In this document: positions 37,937-46,176 of the stretch, in pieces
How positions within the stretch are numbered: position 1 is the first letter of the stretch
How the letters are laid out: every line of letters starts with the position of its first letter
Origin: Gluconobacter sp. Dm-62
Lineage (GTDB): Bacteria > Pseudomonadota > Alphaproteobacteria > Acetobacterales > Acetobacteraceae
NCBI RefSeq assembly: GCF_018256155.1
Contig: NZ_JAERLY010000002.1
Coordinates: 62,001-126,000 of the forward strand
DNA length: 64,000 nt
Direction of reading: 5' to 3'
Translations under genes and position numbers: made by a program
The notes under the pieces: model-generated
Database searches by the model: none
What the model was told of the DNA's origin: nothing
The model's input: only the letters and a program-made list of their open reading frames with translations

Positions 37937-39305
37937 CCCTGGCGTGACGCGAGATGACGGATGGCAGAGGCTGGATCGTCCCCTGAGGCGTATTCTGCCG
38001 CGCTCTCTCATGGGGCGGTCAATGCTGATTGTTCTCATTCCGCTTCTGGTTACGCAGGCTATTGCACTGGGTTTGTTCTATGGGACTTATCTGAATGTCG
38101 TGTCGCGGCGCCTGTCAGACGGCGTAACGGGCGAAGTGTCGCTCGTCATTGCGATGGTCGAGCATGGCTCTTCCGAAGCAGAGCGTGCGCTTATTCTTCA
38201 GGATGCGTCATCGCGGACCCAGCTGGGATTCTCTTTCCATCCCGGTGAAGAGCTGTCTCGTCATGGCACCAATCACGTTCTCGGCCCGATGGATGATGAT
38301 TTTGCCCGATCGATCCGGCAGAATCTGGGACGACCCTATGATGTAGACTGGTCAGAGGCCCCCCAGACCGTTCGGGCATCAATTCAGCTTCCAGGCGGCG
38401 TGATGGTGGTCATGGTGCCAGTGAAGCGCCTGAATATCGGGCCGATCTGGTTGTTTGTTGTCTGGGCCGTCAGCAGTTCCATCCTGCTGTTCCTGATTGC
38501 CGGTCTGTTCATGCGTAATCAGGTACGCGCCATTCGCCGGCTGGGTCATGCCGCAGAACTGTTCGGGATGGGACGGGATCAGGGGCCGATACGGCCTCAG
38601 GGCGCACGAGAGGTCCGCCAGGCCGCTGTCGCGTTCAACCGTATGCAGGCACGGGTCAATCGGTTTGTGGCACAGAGAACCGCGGTGCTCGCGGGGGTAT
38701 CGCATGATTTGCGCACGCCTCTGACCCGGTTGCGTCTGACTGTTGCCATGATTCCGACCTTCGGTCCGATCCGTGCCGAGACGCTGAAACCGGATCTTGC
38801 GGATATGGTCACGGACATCGAAGATATGGAACGCCTGATTGGCAGCTATCTGTCATTCGCGCGTGGTGAAGGGGCAGAAGAACCTGTCCTGACCGATCTC
38901 AGGGGAATGCTGGACGATGTTGCCGCCGCCACTGTTCGGGCAGGCGGCCAGGTTCTGGGTGTAGAAGGCCGCGAGGGCGTGGAAGCTGTGGTGCGGCCTG
39001 ATGCACTCCGCCGTGTTCTGACAAACCTCGCGGAAAACGCGCGCCGTCATGGGGGCGCGATGCGCTTTTCCCTGCGTGAGGGAGAGCGGAATATTGAAAT
39101 TGCAGTTGAAGACAACGGACCCGGGTTATCGGCAAGCCGTCGGGCAGCCATTTCAGAACTCAATGGCACGAGCGGTGGTCAGGATGGAAAAAGCGGTCTG
39201 GGGCTGACGATCGTCCGTGACATCATTCATGCCCATGGTGGATCAATCCGCCTGATGGACAGTCCGCTGGGAGGTCTGGGCGTTCTGCTCAGCCTCCCGA
39301 AATAG
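37914..39305 (+). CDS. EnvZ-like sensor histidine kinase
   Basis: Membrane sensor of 463 residues from ATG 37914 (MFSNQDADPG), which has GGGAAGG just upstream; a longer open frame inside the response regulator is less likely. Two membrane segments (about 40-60 and 180-205) bracket a periplasmic domain of about 120 residues. HAMP (NQVRAIRRLGHAAE), the H-box VSHDLRTPLTRLR, the N-box NLAENARRHG, DNGPGL and GKSGLGL follow. No cysteines or known ligand pocket are seen in the sensor domain. Confidence 0.92.
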   Translation: MFSNQDADPGVTRDDGWQRLDRPLRRILPRSLMGRSMLIVLIPLLVTQAIALGLFYGTYLNVVSRRLSDGVTGEVSLVIAMVEHGSSEAERALILQDASSRTQLGFSFHPGEELSRHGTNHVLGPMDDDFARSIRQNLGRPYDVDWSEAPQTVRASIQLPGGVMVVMVPVKRLNIGPIWLFVVWAVSSSILLFLIAGLFMRNQVRAIRRLGHAAELFGMGRDQGPIRPQGAREVRQAAVAFNRMQARVNRFVAQRTAVLAGVSHDLRTPLTRLRLTVAMIPTFGPIRAETLKPDLADMVTDIEDMERLIGSYLSFARGEGAEEPVLTDLRGMLDDVAAATVRAGGQVLGVEGREGVEAVVRPDALRRVLTNLAENARRHGGAMRFSLREGERNIEIAVEDNGPGLSASRRAAISELNGTSGGQDGKSGLGLTIVRDIIHAHGGSIRLMDSPLGGLGVLLSLPK

Positions 39306-39324
39306 TAGTCAGATCTGTAAAACC

Positions 39325-39897
39325 TTAGGGCAGCGAATTGCCAGCGCCGCCATTGCCTGTACCCTGACCGCCCATTGGACCGGTGCTGCCACCGAACTGG
39401 CTGCTCATGCCGCTCATCGGGTTGTAGCGGCCGACATTGCCAAGCAGTTCCTGCAGGATGGAAGAACTGGTACCCGGGGTCGGAGTTTTTGCGCCCACCA
39501 TGCCCACATACATCGCGTTCTTCTTGTTCAGCGTGTCCATCTTGCGCAGGACGCCGCCGTTATCGAAGTTCAGGACCACGACCTGCTGCTTCTTTACACT
39601 CGGGAAGGTCAGCGGCGTCGGTGACGTGATCATGGACACATAAATCCATGTGTTGTCGTCGAAAGTCGCATGCGCGGTCGGCGATCCGAGAAGATCGAGG
39701 ACGTCCGTGCGCGTGCTAGTCCCAGGAACGAGCTGCGCGTAATCGGTCTTTTCGATCAGGGAGCCGCGTGGCTCGGGAATCGGAGAAAAGAACGAGCATC
39801 CGCCGAGCAGCAGCGGGACACATGCCACTCCGGCCTGTGCGAAACGGCGAAGGAGGCGTGTTCTGCTTTGGGGCGTCGGGGAAGATGCGTTATTCAT
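39325..39897 (-). CDS. bamE: Outer-membrane assembly lipoprotein BamE (SmpA/OmlA)
   Basis: Lipoprotein of the BAM complex that inserts beta-barrel proteins. ATG 39897 (MNNASSP) gives 190 residues with a signal peptide and lipobox LLGGC. The BamE domain follows (LVPGTSTRTDVLDLLGSPTAHATFDDNTWIY, VLNFDNGGVLRKM). After about residue 130 comes a Gly/Met/Ser/Gln-rich low-complexity tail (GGSTGPMGGQGTGNGGAG), longer than in the enterobacterial protein. Divergent from yceD. Confidence 0.88.
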   Translation of the reverse strand: MNNASSPTPQSRTRLLRRFAQAGVACVPLLLGGCSFFSPIPEPRGSLIEKTDYAQLVPGTSTRTDVLDLLGSPTAHATFDDNTWIYVSMITSPTPLTFPSVKKQQVVVLNFDNGGVLRKMDTLNKKNAMYVGMVGAKTPTPGTSSSILQELLGNVGRYNPMSGMSSQFGGSTGPMGGQGTGNGGAGNSLP

Positions 39898-40004
39898 GGA
39901 TCCGAAAACTATCCTGTGCAAGAGAACCGCTCAAATGAGCGCGTGCCCGAACGGCGCCTGCATGTCAACGATTTCCCCCATATTCCGGGGGCTGGAGTGC
40001 CTGA

Positions 40005-40586
40005 ATGTCCCATTCACCCGAATTTTCTCGACGTATCCTCTTCAACCGGCTGGGATCGGGACTGGAAGAGACGATCGAGGCCTCGGCCGTCGAACGCCAG
40101 GCACTGGCCGCGCGTCTGGGAATTCCTGAAATCGAAGCACTTAGCTGCCGCTTCCGTTTAACGCCTTCCACCAACCGGAGTGTCCTCGCGGAAGGACATC
40201 TTGCGGCGAAGGTTACGCAGGTGTGCGTCATCACCTCCGAACCTTTTAAAGATGTTCTGGCCGAGACCTTCTTTCTGCGCTTCATTCCCGCGGAAGAGAT
40301 GCCGGAGGACGAATTTGATATCGATTCCATCGATCTGGACGGCCCGGATGAGGTGCCACACGATGGAAAGGCCCTCGATATCGGCGAGGCTGCAGCCGAA
40401 CAGCTGGCCCTGATGCTGGACCCATATCCGCGCAAACCGGGTGTCGGTTTGGAAAATGCAGTTGACGTGGCGCCTGCAGAAGGGGAAGAAGGGGCACAGT
40501 TGTCTGGCGAGGGGCCGGATGGCCCATGCCGTCCCAATCCGTTTTCGGCGCTTTCCGCGCTGAAAAACGGGGGTAAAAAAGAATAA
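40005..40586 (+). CDS. yceD: YceD family protein (DUF177)
   Basis: Conserved protein usually encoded just before rpmF; YceD/DUF177 proteins are linked to 23S rRNA accumulation in plants and bacteria. The 193 residues include LTPSTNRSVLAEGHLAAKVTQVCVITSEPF, with the family Cys, then an acidic stretch EEMPEDEFDIDSIDLDGPDE, then GEAAAEQLALMLDPYPRKPG, and a C-terminal NPFSALSALK. The classical order yceD-rpmF-plsX-fabH is kept here. Confidence 0.9.
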   Translation: MSHSPEFSRRILFNRLGSGLEETIEASAVERQALAARLGIPEIEALSCRFRLTPSTNRSVLAEGHLAAKVTQVCVITSEPFKDVLAETFFLRFIPAEEMPEDEFDIDSIDLDGPDEVPHDGKALDIGEAAAEQLALMLDPYPRKPGVGLENAVDVAPAEGEEGAQLSGEGPDGPCRPNPFSALSALKNGGKKE

Positions 40587-40739
40587 AATCTCACGTCTGA
40601 CTTGCGGGTTGCCCCGGGCTCTGCTAGAGCCGCCCGCCTGAACTCGACGTAATTACGAGACGACGAACAACAGGGCACCGGGCGCCGCGGGGAGCGGGGC
40701 AGGGGTGCCGACACTGAAGCAGAAAGAGGCATAAAAGCC

Positions 40740-40952
40740 ATGGCCGTCCCTAAAAGAAAGACTACGCCGTCCCGTCGTGGCATGCGTCGCAGCCACGACG
40801 CCCTGACCGTCGAGGCTCATGCAGAGTGCTCGAACTGCGGCGAAATGAAGCGCCCGCATCACGTTTGCAGCCACTGCGGTCACTATGACGGCCGTGAAGT
40901 GGTCGCTGCTGGAAACAGCGGCAAGGGCCTGAAGACCGCCGTCCGCGCCTGA
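40740..40952 (+). CDS. rpmF: 50S ribosomal protein L32
   Basis: bL32 of 70 residues: [20 protein letters not shown], then the zinc ribbon [18 protein letters not shown] with four Cys, so it is the zinc-binding form. The 153 nt upstream hold no gene; GGCACC and GGTGCC segments at about 40673-40709 could form a stem in a leader. Downstream lies plsX, as in many bacteria, tying ribosome supply to lipid synthesis. Confidence 0.97.
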   Translation: MAVPKRKTTPSRRGMRRSHDALTVEAHAECSNCGEMKRPHHVCSHCGHYDGREVVAAGNSGKGLKTAVRA

Positions 40953-41024
40953 TCCCTACCTGCGGGTCCGTCGTCTCCCAGGAGCGCGGCCCGCATCTGT
41001 GATGCTGTCCGGGAAACTGTCTCA

Positions 41025-42134
41025 ATGACCAAAGCGCCTGTCACGTCCGAACGTGACATCGCGGCCTCCGGGCCTTACGCCCTCGCCGTCGATGCAATGG
41101 GTGGTGACAGAGCCCCGGATATCGTCCTCGCCGGACTTGATCTGGCTGCCGACCGGCACCCGAAAGCCCGTATTCTCCTGATCGGAGACGAAGCTCTTCT
41201 CAGGTCCGCTCTGGCCAAGCACCCCAAAGCTTCACGTCTGTGCGACATCCGTCACTCCGAAGCCAGTATCCCGATGGATATGAAGCCGACTTCGGCATTG
41301 CGTGTCCGCGGATCGTCCATGCGTATGGCTATGGAAGCCGTCGCTGCGGGTGAAGCGCGGGGTGTGGTGTCTGCTGGTAACAGCGGTGCCATGCTCGCGC
41401 TTGCCAAGATCATTGTTAAAGCCCTTCCAGGGATTTCACGCCCCGCCATGGCGGCTGTCCAGCCTTCTGCGCGCGGTGATGTCGTGATGCTGGATCTTGG
41501 CGCAAACATCGCCTGTGATGCCCGCAACCTGGTCGAATTTGCCATCATGGGCGAGGCCTTTGCGCAGGCGGCGCTTGGTCTGCCGTCTCCTACGATCGGG
41601 CTTCTCAATGTTGGTTCGGAAGAGCTGAAGGGCGATGATCGCCTGCGGCAGGCTTCCGAACGTCTCAGGACCAGCCCTCTCGCACCGCAGTTCCATGGCT
41701 TCGTTGAGGGACATGACATCACGGCCGGAACCACCGATGTGGTTGTGACGGATGGCTTTACCGGAAATGTTGCGCTGAAAACGGGGGAAGGCGCGCTCAA
41801 ACTCGCATTCAGCCTGCTACGCCGGGTTTTCGAAACAAATCTGTTGACCCGTCTGGGATATTTGCTTGTCAAACCCGGGCTGGAACGGATGCGGGAATGG
41901 ATCGACCCTCGTCGTTATAATGGGGCCCTGTTTGTTGGTCTGAACGGAATTGTCGTGAAATCGCATGGCGGGGCAGATGGTGAAAGCTTCGCTGCCGCCG
42001 TTGATGTTGCCATGGACGCGGTAACACACCACCTGAACGACAAGATCCGCGACCGTCTGGAGCAGTTGGGCATGGGGGCTCCCGAGCCAGTCGTCCCTGT
42101 CTCCACCAAGGCTACCCCTGAACCTGTGAGCTGA
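41025..42134 (+). CDS. plsX: Phosphate acyltransferase PlsX
   Basis: Peripheral membrane enzyme converting acyl-ACP to acyl phosphate for phospholipid synthesis. The 369 residues include AVDAMGGDRAPDIVLAGL, the SAGNSGAMLALAK motif, LDLGANIACDARNLVEFAIMGEAFA, GLLNVGSEELKG and VVTDGFTGNVALKTGEG, all family hallmarks. An N-terminal extension of about 18 residues precedes the core; a later start is not obvious. fabH follows after 7 nt. Confidence 0.96.
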   Translation: MTKAPVTSERDIAASGPYALAVDAMGGDRAPDIVLAGLDLAADRHPKARILLIGDEALLRSALAKHPKASRLCDIRHSEASIPMDMKPTSALRVRGSSMRMAMEAVAAGEARGVVSAGNSGAMLALAKIIVKALPGISRPAMAAVQPSARGDVVMLDLGANIACDARNLVEFAIMGEAFAQAALGLPSPTIGLLNVGSEELKGDDRLRQASERLRTSPLAPQFHGFVEGHDITAGTTDVVVTDGFTGNVALKTGEGALKLAFSLLRRVFETNLLTRLGYLLVKPGLERMREWIDPRRYNGALFVGLNGIVVKSHGGADGESFAAAVDVAMDAVTHHLNDKIRDRLEQLGMGAPEPVVPVSTKATPEPVS

Positions 42135-42141
42135 AAAAAAC

Positions 42142-43116
42142 ATGTCCGATCCCATTCGTGTTCGCCTGACGGGTGTCGGGGGTTACCTGCCGCGCGATAT
42201 CATCACCAACGACGATCTTGCCAGCAGATACGGCATTGAGACTTCAGACGAATGGATCAGGACCCGGACCGGCATCGCACAAAGGCATATCGTCTCCGGT
42301 GATGAAACTACTGCCAGTATGGCTGCCGAGGCGGCCCGCCAGGCACTGGACTATGCTGGGGTAGAGGCTTCTGAAGTCGATGCCATTCTGGTCGCTACGG
42401 CGACACCGGATCAGGTCTTTCCCGCTGTAGCGGTACAGGTTCAGGCCCGTCTTGGTATCACCAGAGGGTTTGGTTTCGACATCAGTGCCGCGTGTTCTGG
42501 TTTCGTCTACGCCCTGGCGACAGCTGCGGCGCTCATGCAGTCCGGGCAAGCGAAAAAGATTCTCGTGATTGGCAGCGAAGTTTTTTCACGCCTGCTGGAC
42601 TGGAAAGACCGCTCTACATGCGTCCTGTTTGGTGACGGTGCGGGCGCCGTTCTGCTGGAATCCGGGGCAGATGAGGGTGAGGGAATTCTGTCCACGCACC
42701 TGCATTCTGATGGTCGGACAGGCGACATCCTTTACGTCGATGGTGCTGTTGGATGCCCTTCCACGACACAGCATCTGAGAATGCAGGGGCGTGAGGTTTT
42801 TCGGCATGCCGTGGTTAAGCTGTCTCAGGCCGTAGATGAGGCGCTGGCTGCAAATGGTCTGACGGGACAGGATATTCAGTGGATGGTTCCGCATCAGGCG
42901 AATCTTCGGATCATTGATGGGATGGCAAAGAAACTGTCGCTCCCGTCTGACCGGGTCGTGGTTACGGTGGACCGTCATGCCAATACGTCGGCTGCCTCAA
43001 TTCCGCTGGCTTTGAACGAGGCCGTCCGTGACGGGCGCATCAAGAAGGGTGATCTCGTCCTGATGGAAGCGCTGGGCGGCGGTCTGACCTGGGGATCTGC
43101 TCTCGTCAGGATGTAA
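42142..43116 (+). CDS. fabH: Beta-ketoacyl-ACP synthase III
   Basis: Starts fatty-acid elongation by condensing acetyl-CoA with malonyl-ACP. The 324 residues hold the catalytic Cys118 in DISAACSGF, His in MVPHQANLRI and Asn in HANTSAASIPLAL, the complete triad, plus the C-terminal GGGLTWGSALVRM. There is no clear SD, only an A run before ATG 42142, so coupling to plsX is likely. ihfA follows 74 nt later. Confidence 0.96.
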   Translation: MSDPIRVRLTGVGGYLPRDIITNDDLASRYGIETSDEWIRTRTGIAQRHIVSGDETTASMAAEAARQALDYAGVEASEVDAILVATATPDQVFPAVAVQVQARLGITRGFGFDISAACSGFVYALATAAALMQSGQAKKILVIGSEVFSRLLDWKDRSTCVLFGDGAGAVLLESGADEGEGILSTHLHSDGRTGDILYVDGAVGCPSTTQHLRMQGREVFRHAVVKLSQAVDEALAANGLTGQDIQWMVPHQANLRIIDGMAKKLSLPSDRVVVTVDRHANTSAASIPLALNEAVRDGRIKKGDLVLMEALGGGLTWGSALVRM

Positions 43117-43190
43117 ACATGCTCTCTGAATGAGGGCAGGTTAATGATTGATTCCTTTGACTGTTCTGAGCGTCATGATACGCAAGTGAC

Positions 43191-43517
43191 ATGAGCACAG
43201 TCACGCGCGCGAATCTTGTTGAGCATCTTTACAGTCGTGTCGGTCTTTCCCGGCATGATTCCTCCATGATTCTCGAGAGCCTTCTGGGCGCGATTTCTGA
43301 CCGCCTTGAAGCGGGTGAATCCGTGAAGCTCAGTGGGTTCGGCACATTTTCTGTTCGTCAGAAAGGTGAACGTGTCGGCCGCAATCCCAAAACTGGCGTG
43401 GAAGTTCCGATTCTGCCACGGGCAGTACTGGTGTTCAGACCATCCCAACTGCTGAGAGATCGTATGAACGGCTCTGAAAATGCCGTGGGAGCAGAGGCTG
43501 CCTCGCATGACAGATAA
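43191..43517 (+). CDS. ihfA: Integration host factor subunit alpha
   Basis: HU/IHF family protein of 108 residues; the partner of IhfB in site-specific DNA bending. MSTVTRANLVEHLYSRVGLSRHDSSMILESLLGAISDRLEAGESVKLSGFGTFSVRQ is followed by the arm RVGRNPKTGVEVPI with the intercalating Pro. The order VKLSGFG and the downstream MerR-like gene match alphaproteobacterial ihfA. The merR ATG overlaps its last codons by 11 nt. A TTGACT in the 74-nt gap could be a secondary promoter. Confidence 0.93.
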   Translation: MSTVTRANLVEHLYSRVGLSRHDSSMILESLLGAISDRLEAGESVKLSGFGTFSVRQKGERVGRNPKTGVEVPILPRAVLVFRPSQLLRDRMNGSENAVGAEAASHDR

Positions 43518-44331
43518 TTTCCCTTCTGAGGCAGTCATGGCTTCGCCGGACAATAATCTCTCGACAGTTTCGGAAAAGGCTAAAAAGGCTCCAGACGCCT
43601 ACCGCACCATCAGTGAAGTTGCTGAAGAGCTTCATATTCCCCAGCATCGCCTCCGTTCATGGGAAACCATTTATCCGGGCGTAAAGCCGTTTCGCGGGGA
43701 AAGTGGGCGCCGGTATTACAGTCCCGAACACATCGAGACACTCCGGCTGATTTCGGACCTGCTTTATGTACAGGGGTACAAGGGGCAGGGGGTTCTGCGG
43801 GTTCTTCGCGAACGACGCGCCGAGAAAGCGCGTGCGAGCCAGAAAGCTGTTTCGAAAGTTGCGTCTGAAACTCATCCGGACGCTACAGACGAGGCCTTGG
43901 ATCCAACTCCGATTGCTCTCCTTCAGTCCCCCTCCGTCAACGAAACTCCCGAACCGGCAGTGGATGCGTTGCCGATTGCTGTGTTTGTCGAGAGTGAAGA
44001 AATCGACGCAGATCCGGTGAGCGATACTGTTGACGATATTGTTTTTCCGGAAATTCCAGCTGCGGCTCATGATGTTGTTGTTGTGACGGAGACGCTTGAC
44101 ATTCTTGCCGAGAACGAGAGCCCCGAAGCCGAAGCCGAAGCCGAAGCCGAAGCCGAAGCCGAAGCCGAAGCCGAAGCCGCCGATTCTGCTCTCCTCGTGA
44201 CGCTTCGCGACGAAAACGAGCTTCTTTTCAATACACTGGAAAAGACCGAGGCTGAGAACGGTCTGCTCCGTTCGGAACTGCGCGAAATTCTCGAAGAGCT
44301 GCAGAATTTGAGAAATCTTCTGCCCGTCTAG
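43507..44331 (+). CDS. MerR family regulator with long acidic tail and (Glu-Ala)9 run
   Basis: The N-terminal part (about residues 30-110) is a MerR helix-turn-helix domain (YRTISEVAEELHIPQHRLRSWETIYPGVKPFRGESGRRYYSPEHIETLRLISDLLY, shown here as separate motifs RTISEVAEEL, RSWE, GRRYY). An acidic, Pro-rich region follows, then nine Glu-Ala pairs coded by nine GAAGCC copies, and a C-terminal coiled coil (DENELLFNTLEKTEAENGLLRSELREILEEL split over about 235-270). ATG 43507 overlaps ihfA; ATG 43537 is an alternative start. MerR genes after ihfA are widespread in alphaproteobacteria; the targets are unknown. Confidence 0.88.
   Translation: MTDNFPSEAVMASPDNNLSTVSEKAKKAPDAYRTISEVAEELHIPQHRLRSWETIYPGVKPFRGESGRRYYSPEHIETLRLISDLLYVQGYKGQGVLRVLRERRAEKARASQKAVSKVASETHPDATDEALDPTPIALLQSPSVNETPEPAVDALPIAVFVESEEIDADPVSDTVDDIVFPEIPAAAHDVVVVTETLDILAENESPEAEAEAEAEAEAEAEAEAADSALLVTLRDENELLFNTLEKTEAENGLLRSELREILEELQNLRNLLPV
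44125..44178 (+). repeat. GAAGCC hexanucleotide repeat, nine perfect copies
   Basis: Nine uninterrupted GAAGCC units lie inside the MerR-type gene and encode Glu-Ala nine times. Because the unit is 6 bp, gain or loss of copies keeps the frame and changes the length of an acidic linker. Confidence 0.97.
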
Positions 44332-44391
44332 TCACAATGCCCCATTGCGGTGATGGCAGGACACTGCTAAACCACCGCCACCGCAGGACGA

Positions 44392-44468
44392 CGGGCAGTA
44401 GCGCAGCCTGGTAGCGCACCAGTCTGGGGGACTGGGGGTCGTGGGTTCGAATCCCGCCTGCCCGACCA
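44392..44468 (+). tRNA. tRNA-Pro (anticodon GGG)
   Basis: A 77-nt tRNA with acceptor CGGGCAG/CTGCCCG and an encoded ACCA end, D-arm TAGCGCAGCCTGGTAGCGCA and T-arm GTGGGTTCGAATCCCGC. The anticodon stem CCAGT/ACTGG closes the loop CTGGGGG, giving anticodon GGG for CCC/CCU proline codons. It lies between the MerR gene and the convergent AI-2E-type transporter gene. Confidence 0.97.
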
Positions 44469-44489
44469 GTCCTGCGGTAAATCCTTTTT

Positions 44490-45608
44490 TTAAGATCCTG
44501 TATCTTCTGCATAAACTCCCTTGCGGGGGTTGGTCTCGGTCCAGAGCGTCCAAAGCAGATGCAGCGCGGCCATGATCGCGGGGCCGAGAAACAGGCCGAG
44601 CAGGCCCCAGGTCTCAGCGCCTCCCAAAATTCCCAGAAGTACCCAGAGAAACGGCATTTTCGTGCTGCCACCAATCAGGGCAGGGCGGATGAAATGGTCT
44701 GCGATGAAAATCACAACAGATCCGATCGCGGCGACGATGATCGCGCCAATCATGCTGCTCTTTGCCAGCAGCAGGAGTGCCACCAGTCCTACTGTCGGCC
44801 AGGCCAGAAATGGGATCATGGCGGCCACGGCCGTTACCATAGCGAACAGTAACGGCTGAGGTGCCCCTGTTGCCATGTAGGTGATGCCCATAATGGCGCC
44901 TTCGCCCAGACCGACCAGCACCAGTCCGGCCAGAGTGCCGTGAACGGAAGAGATCATCTGCTTGGCCAGGCTTTCGCCCTGCTCACCAAACAGGCGCTGC
45001 GAACCCAGAAGGCACTTGCGAACTACGCTATCGCCGTCCTTCAGCAAAAAGAACAATGTCAGGAGCGAGAACGCAAACAGCGTGCCCCTGCGTGCAAGCT
45101 GTGAGCCGACCTGCTTGGTCATCTGCATGCCATGTCCGACATCGACTGAGTGGAGCAGGTGGGAGAGGCGTTGCGGGCTTGTCATGTGGTTCTGCCACCA
45201 ATTGGTGGCCTGAGCGGCCATGAACGGCAGATGAGGCACCCATTCCGGCATCGGGATGCCATTGTTCCGGACGTCATCAATCCATTCCAGGGCACTCCGT
45301 GCCTCGTCTGCGACTTTTACGCCGACCAGCGAAACCGGAACCAGAAAGATCAGCGCGACCGCCACGGTAAAGAGCATGGGCAGCCAGTCGCTTCGGCCAA
45401 AACGAAGCTCGGCGCGGCGATAAAGCGGCCAGATCGAAATGGCGAATACACAACCCCACAGGAGTGCGGGCAGGAAGCCCTTGAGGGTGTAGAGCCCTAT
45501 GGCCACAAAGAAGAGCGCTAGAAAGCCCCGTGCGCGCCTCTGTATCGTTCCTGTGGAGGCTGAGGCCTCGACCGTAATGGTTTCGGATGGAAGAGAAGGA
45601 TCAGTCAT
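44490..45608 (-). CDS. AI-2E family transporter (PerM/UPF0118)
   Basis: Polytopic inner-membrane protein of a family containing the AI-2 exporter TqsA and Na/H antiporters, so substrate is open. ATG 45608 (MTDPSLPSE) gives 372 residues; the frame remains open upstream without similarity. About eight membrane segments are seen: two N-terminal pairs, a soluble region, then LVGLGEGAIMGITYMATGAPQPLLFAM, WPTVGLVALLLLAK and FIADHFIRPALIGGSTKMPFLWVLLGILGG, the most conserved stretch. The SD and promoter lie in the 121 bp before the DUF3574 gene's stop. Confidence 0.88.
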   Translation of the reverse strand: MTDPSLPSETITVEASASTGTIQRRARGFLALFFVAIGLYTLKGFLPALLWGCVFAISIWPLYRRAELRFGRSDWLPMLFTVAVALIFLVPVSLVGVKVADEARSALEWIDDVRNNGIPMPEWVPHLPFMAAQATNWWQNHMTSPQRLSHLLHSVDVGHGMQMTKQVGSQLARRGTLFAFSLLTLFFLLKDGDSVVRKCLLGSQRLFGEQGESLAKQMISSVHGTLAGLVLVGLGEGAIMGITYMATGAPQPLLFAMVTAVAAMIPFLAWPTVGLVALLLLAKSSMIGAIIVAAIGSVVIFIADHFIRPALIGGSTKMPFLWVLLGILGGAETWGLLGLFLGPAIMAALHLLWTLWTETNPRKGVYAEDTGS

Positions 45609-45729
45609 GGGAATTCCGGAAAGAAAATATGCCTGGACTGTCGTCCTGCGCGGAGAAAGCTGCCCCGACGAGAGAAGTCCGGATGAAGAAAGATTCAAAA
45701 ACCGAGAAACGCAGTTCTTTATCGTGGAA

Positions 45730-46176
45730 CTATTCCACGGGAACGCTCTCGAATGAAGAGCAACCCGTCTGGATCGCGAGCCCAACGGCCTGCTGGCTGA
45801 AACGTTTCTGATAGGACTGGCGAATGGCTTTCAGATGCGGCTGAAGGCTACGATCCGAAGACGACGCCACGATCCAGACGATTCGTGCTCCTTCCCGGAT
45901 GATCCTGTGACCGGCTGCATCGTACCACTGTCCCTGACCGTCGATCACGGTAAAACCGGCCGGGAAGCGTGGGGTGATTTCGCTGTCCACAAATCCCTGC
46001 CAGTCGTCATCGTCAATCACGCTGCCGTCCGGGCGTGTCAGGCCGAACATCAGGCGGATCTGAAGATCATCATGCGTCTGGATTTCCCGGCACAGGTTGG
46101 GCGTGACGCTGACCGGTACGATACATCCGCCCAGTAGCGGCGCGGTCAGAATAAGCAGGGCTACAGCCCTTCTCAT
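45730..46176 (-). CDS. DUF3574 domain lipoprotein
   Basis: Small exported protein of unknown function. The 148 residues begin with a signal peptide and lipobox (LILTAPLLGGC, Cys18). The DUF3574 body follows: LMFGLTRPDGSVIDDDDWQGFVDSEITPRFPAGFTVIDGQGQW, in shorter terms FGLTRPDG, TPRFPAGF and IDGQGQW, then IRQSYQKRFSQQAVG. It overlaps the Nudix gene by 4 nt. The domain call is from memory of the family pattern. Confidence 0.75.
   Translation of the reverse strand: MRRAVALLILTAPLLGGCIVPVSVTPNLCREIQTHDDLQIRLMFGLTRPDGSVIDDDDWQGFVDSEITPRFPAGFTVIDGQGQWYDAAGHRIIREGARIVWIVASSSDRSLQPHLKAIRQSYQKRFSQQAVGLAIQTGCSSFESVPVE

Noticed and set aside
44125-44178. Tandem repeat considered as a CRISPR or regulatory repeat array
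   Set aside because: There are no spacers, and the 6-bp units are in frame within a coding sequence and encode Glu-Ala.
44484-44490. T run after tRNA-Pro as a terminator
   Set aside because: There is a T run but no convincing stem just before it on the + strand.
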